Source: CAXTKD01 sp964244885
GTDB lineage: Bacteria; Pseudomonadota; Alphaproteobacteria; Sphingomonadales; Sphingomonadaceae
Assembly: GCA_964244885.1 (NCBI GenBank)
Contig: CAXTKD010000002.1
Span: 62,001-126,000 of the forward strand
DNA length: 64,000 nt
Reading direction: 5' to 3'
Under the pieces are notes generated by a model, which was given only the letters and a program-made list of their open reading frames with translations, searched no databases and was not told the DNA's origin. The first letter of the stretch is position 1, and every line of letters begins with the position of its first letter. The translations under genes were made by a program, and so were the position numbers. Below are positions 59,529-64,000 of the stretch, in pieces.

Positions 59529-59900
59529 ATGGACGACGAGCTGGTTATCGCGCTGATCGCGCACGATGCGCGCAAGGACGCGCTCGTCGACTGGGTGGGT
59601 AAGCACCTCGACGCGCTCGGCCACCGGGCGCTCGTGGCGACCGGCACCACCGGCGCGCGCATCCTCGCGGCGCATCCCGCGCTTCGGCTGACCTGCGTGA
59701 AGAGCGGGCCGATGGGCGGCGACCAGCAGATCGGCGCGATGATCGCGGAAGGGCGGCTCGGAATGCTGATCTTCTTCGTCGATCCGCTGACGCCGATGCC
59801 GCACGATGTCGACGTGAAGGCGCTGACCCGGCTGGCCGAAGTCTACGACCTGCCGATGGCGCTCAACACCGCGACGGCGGATTTGCTGATTCGCCCCTAG
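59529..59900 (+). CDS. mgsA: Methylglyoxal synthase
   Basis: A 123-residue enzyme that converts dihydroxyacetone phosphate to methylglyoxal and phosphate. Conserved motifs are IALIAHDARKDALVDWV, LVATGTTGARILAAHP and SGPMGGDQQIGAMIAEGRLG (phosphate-binding and catalytic region), then DPLTPMPHDVDVKALTRLA. Slightly shorter at the C-terminus than the E. coli enzyme, as in many Alphaproteobacteria. ATG at 59529 lies 46 nt from the divergent tesB start. Confidence 0.95.
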   Translation: MDDELVIALIAHDARKDALVDWVGKHLDALGHRALVATGTTGARILAAHPALRLTCVKSGPMGGDQQIGAMIAEGRLGMLIFFVDPLTPMPHDVDVKALTRLAEVYDLPMALNTATADLLIRP

Positions 59901-59920
59901 ACCCTCCCGCGAGGGTGGGA

Positions 59921-60331
59921 TCAGGCCGCGCTTAGCGCGGCGGCGAGCTGGTCGCGGATGGCACGGAGCGCGGCGAGTTGCGCGGGGGCGAAGGTCGGCG
60001 TCTCGATCGGCGGGACCGAATAGGACGGCGCCTCGATCTCCTGGGGGGCCGCGGCCGGCGTGTCGCCCGAGACGACGGCGCGGACGCCACGATCCTTCAG
60101 CAGCTTCTGGACGCCGCGGATCGTGTAGCCTTCGGTGTACAGCAGGCGGTTGACGGCGCGGACCAGCGCGACATCCTCCGGCCGGTAATAGCGGCGGTTA
60201 CCGCCGCGCTTCAGCGGCTTGATCGCGGGAAATTTAGTCTCCCAAAAGCGAAGCACGTGCTGCGGCACCGCGATCTCCTCCGAGACCTCGCTGATCGTGC
60301 GATAGGCTTCGCTCGACTTGCCCGATTCCAT
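59921..60331 (-). CDS. MerR family transcriptional regulator
   Basis: A 136-residue DNA-binding protein. The winged helix AYRTISEVSEEIAVPQHVLR with FWETKFPAIKPLKRGGNRRY is the MerR type; the C-terminal half is short, Ala/Pro rich and lacks metal-binding cysteines. It immediately follows ihfA (1 nt apart), the conserved plsX-fabH-ihfA-merR order of Alphaproteobacteria. Its target is not known. Confidence 0.93.
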   Translation of the reverse strand: MESGKSSEAYRTISEVSEEIAVPQHVLRFWETKFPAIKPLKRGGNRRYYRPEDVALVRAVNRLLYTEGYTIRGVQKLLKDRGVRAVVSGDTPAAAPQEIEAPSYSVPPIETPTFAPAQLAALRAIRDQLAAALSAA

Positions 60332-60332
60332 A

Positions 60333-60626
60333 TCAGCCTTCGCCGTTGATGCGGTCGCGCATCAGCTGGCTGGGGCGGAAGGTGAGGACTCGCCGGGGCT
60401 CGATCGGCACTTCCTGGCCGGTCTTGGGGTTGCGGCCGAGGCGCTGGCCCTTCTGGCGCAGCACGAAGGTGCCGAAGGAGGAGATCTTGACGTTGCGGCC
60501 ATCGACGAGCGCGTCGCCGATCTTGCCGAGGACCTGCTCGACGAGCTGCGCCGAATCGGCGCGCGACAGGCCGACTTCGGCGTGGACGGCTTCGCCGAGG
60601 TCGGCGCGGGTCAGGGTGCCAGTCAT
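60333..60626 (-). CDS. ihfA: Integration host factor subunit alpha
   Basis: A 97-residue histone-like DNA-bending protein. TLTRADLGEAVHAEVGLSRA, VKISSFGTFVLRQKGQRLGR, NPKTGQEVPIEPRRVLTFRP and SQLMRDRIN are typical for IhfA, including the Pro-tipped beta arm (NPKTG). It lies between fabH and the merR gene. Confidence 0.96.
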   Translation of the reverse strand: MTGTLTRADLGEAVHAEVGLSRADSAQLVEQVLGKIGDALVDGRNVKISSFGTFVLRQKGQRLGRNPKTGQEVPIEPRRVLTFRPSQLMRDRINGEG

Positions 60627-60691
60627 GTTTCGCCTCTGATACGAGTCGCTTTGGTACCGCAAGCCGGGCGTTCTCACAACGCCCGGCGATT

Positions 60692-61672
60692 TTACCAGCG
60701 GACGGCGGCGGCACCCCAGGTGAAGCCGCCGCCCATCGCTTCCAGCAGCAGCACATCGTCGTCCTTCACCCGCCCGTCGCGGACCGCCGCGTCGAGCGCC
60801 AGCGGTACGCTCGCCGCCGAGGTGTTGGCGTGGCGGTCGACGGTGACGACGACCTGGCGGATGTCGAGGCCGAGCTTTTTCGCGGTGCCTTCGAGGATGC
60901 GGAGATTGGCCTGGTGCGGGATCACCCAGGCGACGTCGGCTGGCTTGAGGCTCGCCGCTTCGAGCGTCTCGGTCATCACCGCCGCGAGGTTGGTGACGGC
61001 ATGGCGGAAGACTTCCTTGCCGCGCATCCGGAGCTTGCCGACGGTGCCGGTCGAGCTCGGGCCGCCATCGACGTAGAGCAGGTCGTTGTAGCGGCCGTCG
61101 GAGTGCAGGCGGGCGGCGAGGATGCCCTTGTCGCTCGGCAGACCCCTGCCCGCCTCGGCGCGCAACACGACCGCGCCGGCGCCGTCGCCGAACAGCACGC
61201 AGGTGCCGCGGTCCTCCCAGTCGAGGATTCGGCTGAAGGTTTCCGCGCCGATCACCAGCGCGGTGCGCGCCTGCCCGGCCTTGAGCATCGAGTCGGCGAC
61301 GGTCAGCGCGTAGAGAAAGCCCGAGCAGACCGCCGCGACATCGAACGCGACGCCGTGGGTCATACCGAGCTTCATCTGGACGACGGTGGCGGCGGCGGGA
61401 AAGGTCTGGTCGGGCGTCGCGGTGGCGAGGACGATCAGGTCGATGTCGGCCCCGGTGAGTCCGGCGGCGGCGAGCGCCTGCCTGGCGGCGGCGACCGCGA
61501 GGTCGGAGGTCAGCTCGGCCTCGGCGGCGATATGGCGCTGGCGGATGCCGGTGCGCTCGACGATCCACTCGTCGGTGGTGTCGACCTTCGTCGCCATGTC
61601 GGCATTGAGGACGATGTTCGACGGCAGGTAGCTGCCGGTGCCGATGATGCGCGAGCGGGTGACGCCGCTCAT
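60692..61672 (-). CDS. fabH: Beta-ketoacyl-ACP synthase III
   Basis: A 326-residue enzyme that starts fatty-acid synthesis by condensing acetyl-CoA with malonyl-ACP. The Cys-His-Asn triad is visible in FDVAAVCSGFLYALTVADSM, AWVIPHQANLRIL and VDRHANTSAASVPLALDAAV. The C-terminal GGGFTWGAAAVRW is the usual end. ATG at 61672 overlaps the plsX stop by 4 nt. Confidence 0.98.
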   Translation of the reverse strand: MSGVTRSRIIGTGSYLPSNIVLNADMATKVDTTDEWIVERTGIRQRHIAAEAELTSDLAVAAARQALAAAGLTGADIDLIVLATATPDQTFPAAATVVQMKLGMTHGVAFDVAAVCSGFLYALTVADSMLKAGQARTALVIGAETFSRILDWEDRGTCVLFGDGAGAVVLRAEAGRGLPSDKGILAARLHSDGRYNDLLYVDGGPSSTGTVGKLRMRGKEVFRHAVTNLAAVMTETLEAASLKPADVAWVIPHQANLRILEGTAKKLGLDIRQVVVTVDRHANTSAASVPLALDAAVRDGRVKDDDVLLLEAMGGGFTWGAAAVRW

Positions 61673-62721
61673 GCCGCGTCCGTGATCGGCGCCGTGACCT
61701 GGTGAGCCCTGAAGTTTTCGAGGTCGCTGGCGATCCGCCGCGCGATGTCGTCGGCGATCAGGTCGTGCGCCACGCCGATGGCGTTGGCGAAGCCCTTGGC
61801 GTCGGCGCTGCCGTGGCTCTTCACGACGATGCCGTTCAGGCCGAGAAAGACCGCGCCATTGTGATTGTTGGGGTCGAGGTGACTGCGCAGCGCGCGGAGC
61901 GCCGGGCGCGACATCAGGAAACCGAGCTGGGTGCGGATCGAGCTCTTGAAGGCGTCGGTCAGGAGCGCGACGACGAGCTTGGCGGTGCCCTCGATCGCCT
62001 TCAGCGCGATGTTGCCCGAGAAGCCGTCGGTGACGACGACATCGACATCGCCCGATCCGATCTTGTCGCCCTCGGTGAAGCCGGTGAACTCCAGCGGCAG
62101 GTCGGTCGCGGCGCGGAGCATCGCGTGTGCGGCCTTCAGCTCGTGGGTGCCCTTCAAATCCTCCTCGCCGATGTTGAGGAGCGCGACCTTGGGACGCTTC
62201 AGCCCGAGCGCGATGCGGGCGAAGGCGGCGCCCATCACCGCGAACTGGACGAGGTTGTGCTCGTCGCACTCGGTGTTGGCGCCGAGGTCGAGGACCACCG
62301 ATTCGGCGGTGCGGGTCGGCAGGATCGCGGCGAGCGCCGGGCGGTCGATGCCGGGCATCGTGCGGAGAGTCAGCTTGGCGATCGCCATCAGCGCGCCGGT
62401 GTTGCCGGCGGACACGGCTGCCTGCGCCTCGCCCGCCTTCACCGCGTCGATCGCCATTCCCATCGAGGAGCGGCGCGCGCGGCGCAGCACCTGGCTCGGC
62501 TTATCGGTGCCAAGCACTTCCTCGTCGGTGTGGTGGATGGTCGCATCGGCGGCGACTCGCGGCGCGCTCACCAGCGCGGCGCGAATCGCGTCCTCGCGGC
62601 CGAACAGGCGGAAGCGCAGGTTGGGATAGCGCTCGCGCGCGATCTCGGCGGCGGCGACGGTGACGGCCGGCCCGCCGTCGCCGCCCATGACGTCGAGCGC
62701 GATGACGGGGCGGGCGGTCAT
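61669..62721 (-). CDS. plsX: Phosphate acyltransferase PlsX
   Basis: A 350-residue peripheral-membrane enzyme that makes acyl-phosphate from acyl-ACP for phospholipid synthesis. Motifs are VIALDVMGGDGGPAVTVAAA, SAGNTGALMAIAKLTLRTMP, LDLGANTECDEHNLVQFAVM, NIGEEDLKGTHELKAAHAML and VVVTDGFSGNIALKAIEGTA. It follows rpmF and overlaps fabH. Confidence 0.97.
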   Translation of the reverse strand: MTARPVIALDVMGGDGGPAVTVAAAEIARERYPNLRFRLFGREDAIRAALVSAPRVAADATIHHTDEEVLGTDKPSQVLRRARRSSMGMAIDAVKAGEAQAAVSAGNTGALMAIAKLTLRTMPGIDRPALAAILPTRTAESVVLDLGANTECDEHNLVQFAVMGAAFARIALGLKRPKVALLNIGEEDLKGTHELKAAHAMLRAATDLPLEFTGFTEGDKIGSGDVDVVVTDGFSGNIALKAIEGTAKLVVALLTDAFKSSIRTQLGFLMSRPALRALRSHLDPNNHNGAVFLGLNGIVVKSHGSADAKGFANAIGVAHDLIADDIARRIASDLENFRAHQVTAPITDAA

Positions 62722-62745
62722 AGGGAGCGTCGGCCCTTGCTGGCG

Positions 62746-62925
62746 TTAAGCGCGGGGCTCGACGATTTCGCGATTGTTGTAGTGGCCGCAGGCGCCGCAG
62801 ATATGGTGCGACAGCCGAAGCTCGCCGCAGTTCGGGCATTCGGCCGCCTGGACGGCGACGAGCGCGTGATGGCTGCGGCGCATGTTGCGGCGCGACGGGG
62901 AGGTTTTACGCTTGGGAACGGCCAT
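62746..62925 (-). CDS. rpmF: 50S ribosomal protein L32
   Basis: A 59-residue zinc-ribbon ribosomal protein. MAVPKRKTSPSRRNMRRSHH is the standard L32 N-terminus; the paired motifs C-P-N-C and C-G-A-C bind zinc; it ends in NNREIVEPRA. Position directly upstream of plsX is conserved in most bacteria. Confidence 0.97.
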   Translation of the reverse strand: MAVPKRKTSPSRRNMRRSHHALVAVQAAECPNCGELRLSHHICGACGHYNNREIVEPRA

Positions 62926-63127
62926 CGAGGCACCTGTCTCTTTAGTCTGATCAATGGGTTAGGCGGCGCATAGGCGCACCGGGCAATCGTTCGCGATCAC
63001 CCCCCGGGTTTCGAGCGCGCGACAATACTCATTTACGTCTTCGACGCAAGGAAAACGGCCCGGCGCGCCCAAGATTGCGCGCGCGGCGGCTTTGGCGCAC
63101 CTTCCGGCGGCCTTGGGAGGGAATACA

Positions 63128-63532
63128 ATGCCGATCCTGCCGGTTACCACCGTCACCGCCGCGATCATGGGGCTGCTGCTCCTGATCCTGTCGATCGCCG
63201 TCACGCGCGGCCGCTTCACCGAAAAGGTCGGCCTTGGCGACGGCGGCAACCCGCTGCTGCTCACCCGCGTGCGGACACACGCCAACCTCGCCGAGCACGT
63301 GCCGCTCATCCTCATCCTGATGGCGCTGATCGAGCGGGCGCACGGCGCGCGCCTGTGGCTGGAGATCGCGGCCGTCCTGCTGGTGATCGGCCGCCTGCTC
63401 CACCCGATCGGCATGGCCCGCCCGTCGCCCAACCCGCTGCGCGCCGGCGGCATGATCCTGACGTGGATCGTGCTCGGCTGGCTCAGCGTCTGGGCGGCGC
63501 TGATCGCGATCCGGATGTTCTCGCTGACCTGA
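63128..63532 (+). CDS. MAPEG family membrane protein
   Basis: A 134-residue, four-helix membrane protein. TTVTAAIMGLLLLILSIAVT, RVRTHANLAEHVPLILILMA (the conserved RxxxNxxEx-P motif) and LLVIGRLLHPIGMA identify the MAPEG family of eicosanoid and glutathione metabolism-type proteins. Bacterial members are often glutathione transferase-like, but the substrate is not known. GGGAGG lies 6-8 nt upstream of the ATG at 63128. Confidence 0.92.
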   Translation: MPILPVTTVTAAIMGLLLLILSIAVTRGRFTEKVGLGDGGNPLLLTRVRTHANLAEHVPLILILMALIERAHGARLWLEIAAVLLVIGRLLHPIGMARPSPNPLRAGGMILTWIVLGWLSVWAALIAIRMFSLT

Positions 63533-63572
63533 CCGCCTTCTCTGGAACCGCTCGGTATAAGATGCTGAGCGG

Positions 63573-64000
63573 TCAGCCGCGGGCGAGCACCCGGTCGGCG
63601 ACGTGCGGGTTCGACCGCCGCTCCGCGCCGAAGGTCGACATCGGGCCGTGGCCGGGGACGAAGGCGGTGTCCGGCCCGAGCGGCCACAGCCGGCCGGTGA
63701 TCGAGCGGATGAGCGTCGCATGGTCGCCCCGCGGGAAATCGGTGCGGCCGATCGAGCCGTGGAACAGTACGTCGCCGACCATCGCGAGGTTCGAAGGCGC
63801 GTGGTGGAAGACGATGTGGCCCGGGGTGTGGCCGGGGGTGTGGTAGACGTCGAGAACCAGCTCGCCGACCGTCACCTGGTCACCGTCCGCCAGCCAGCGG
63901 TCGGGCGTGAAGGCGGTGCAGCCGGTGAGGCCGTAGGCCGCGCCCTGGGCAGGCGCCTGGTCGATCCAGAACTTGTCGTCGGGATGTGGCCCTTCGATCG
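63573..64000 (-). CDS. MBL-fold metallo-hydrolase (glyoxalase II-like), truncated by window edge
   Basis: The C-terminal 141 residues are present; the rest lies beyond 64000. Visible metallo-beta-lactamase motifs are YHTPGHTPGHIVFHHAP (metal-binding His), VGDVLFHGSIGRTDFPRGDH (metal-binding Asp) and FVPGHGPMSTFGAER (His). The upstream GPHPDDKFWIDQAPAQG stretch fits the YcbL/GloB-like group of hydroxyacylglutathione hydrolase relatives. The first HxHxDH motif must lie outside the window. Confidence 0.9.
   Translation of the reverse strand, partial: IEGPHPDDKFWIDQAPAQGAAYGLTGCTAFTPDRWLADGDQVTVGELVLDVYHTPGHTPGHIVFHHAPSNLAMVGDVLFHGSIGRTDFPRGDHATLIRSITGRLWPLGPDTAFVPGHGPMSTFGAERRSNPHVADRVLARG

Noticed and set aside
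63525..63576. Short inverted repeat CTGACCGC/GCGGTCAG after the MAPEG gene as a terminator
   Set aside because: Only 8-bp arms with a long loop and no T-run, and it overlaps the stop regions of both convergent genes; too weak to call.
62959..63687. A minus-strand frame across the rpmF-MAPEG gap
   Set aside because: It overlaps the whole MAPEG gene on the opposite strand; the part in the gap has no Shine-Dalgarno or family resemblance.
1..64000. CRISPR arrays, tRNA or rRNA genes, transposases, prophage modules
   Set aside because: No regularly spaced direct repeats, no recognisable tRNA or rRNA sequence, and no integrase or transposase motifs were found. The repeats seen are inverted and dispersed.

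Overview
The window is a GC-rich chromosomal segment, most probably from a sphingomonad (Alphaproteobacteria, Sphingomonadales; Sphingomonas-like). The evidence is the strong G/C bias at third codon positions, the complete alphaproteobacterial division and cell-wall (dcw) cluster, the order dgt-argS-SPOR-nagZ-scpA-scpB-tatABC, the rpmF-plsX-fabH-ihfA-merR block, a PhyR/NepR/EcfG general stress response locus with a PhyP-like protein, and a lipid fatty-acid hydroxylase next to a ceramide-synthase-like acyltransferase. No prophage, transposase, CRISPR array, rRNA or tRNA gene was recognised. Genes are dense, and 4-nt ATGA/GTGA-type overlaps are very common.

Layout. 1-2178 (+): end of an unidentified gene, a fatty-acid hydroxylase and a GNAT-fold acyltransferase, perhaps a sphingolipid module. 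2175-10967 (-): MATE exporter, secreted small protein, exonuclease III, ErpA/IscA, M23 peptidase, DUF455 ferritin-like protein, Bcp peroxiredoxin and GlnE. 11243-15577: the general stress response locus, with ecfG (carrying an N-terminal NepR-like segment), a 44-aa membrane protein, phyR, divergent nepR-phyP, a candidate GsrN-like small RNA and an entericidin-type lipoprotein. Four sites match the sigma-EcfG promoter pattern (GGAAC, 16-17 nt, then CGTT or a GTT variant). 15652-25927: tatABC, an inserted heptad-repeat secreted protein on the other strand, scpAB, nagZ, two SPOR proteins, argS and dgt. 25966-44405 (-): a small membrane protein and the dcw cluster from mraZ to ftsZ in conserved order. 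44643-50643 (-): two small membrane-anchored proteins, then a probable copper-related set (DUF2946, PCu(A)C chaperone, TonB-dependent receptor, PepSY membrane protein) and an NTF2-like secreted protein. 50711-57727: a PLP cysteine synthase-like enzyme, a divergent solute-binding lipoprotein, and a beta-oxidation operon of a FadB-like protein and two acyl-CoA dehydrogenases. 57841-64000: a lipoprotein methyltransferase, TesB, methylglyoxal synthase, MerR regulator, IhfA, FabH, PlsX, L32, a MAPEG protein and a truncated MBL-fold hydrolase.

How it works together. Most of the window is housekeeping: peptidoglycan precursor synthesis and septation, fatty-acid and phospholipid initiation, chromosome condensation, Tat export and nucleotide hygiene. 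The stress locus is the most interesting part. PhyR, NepR, EcfG, the PhyP-like protein, a candidate C-rich sRNA and a stress-type lipoprotein all lie within 4.4 kb, and the promoter matches imply positive feedback by the sigma factor on its own circuit.

Repeats are the second theme. Three families of inverted repeats occur. One (arms around GTTCGTCCTGAGC) lies in frame inside murD and the ftsL-position gene and at the 5' end of the DUF455 gene, much as palindromic elements do in Rickettsia proteins.
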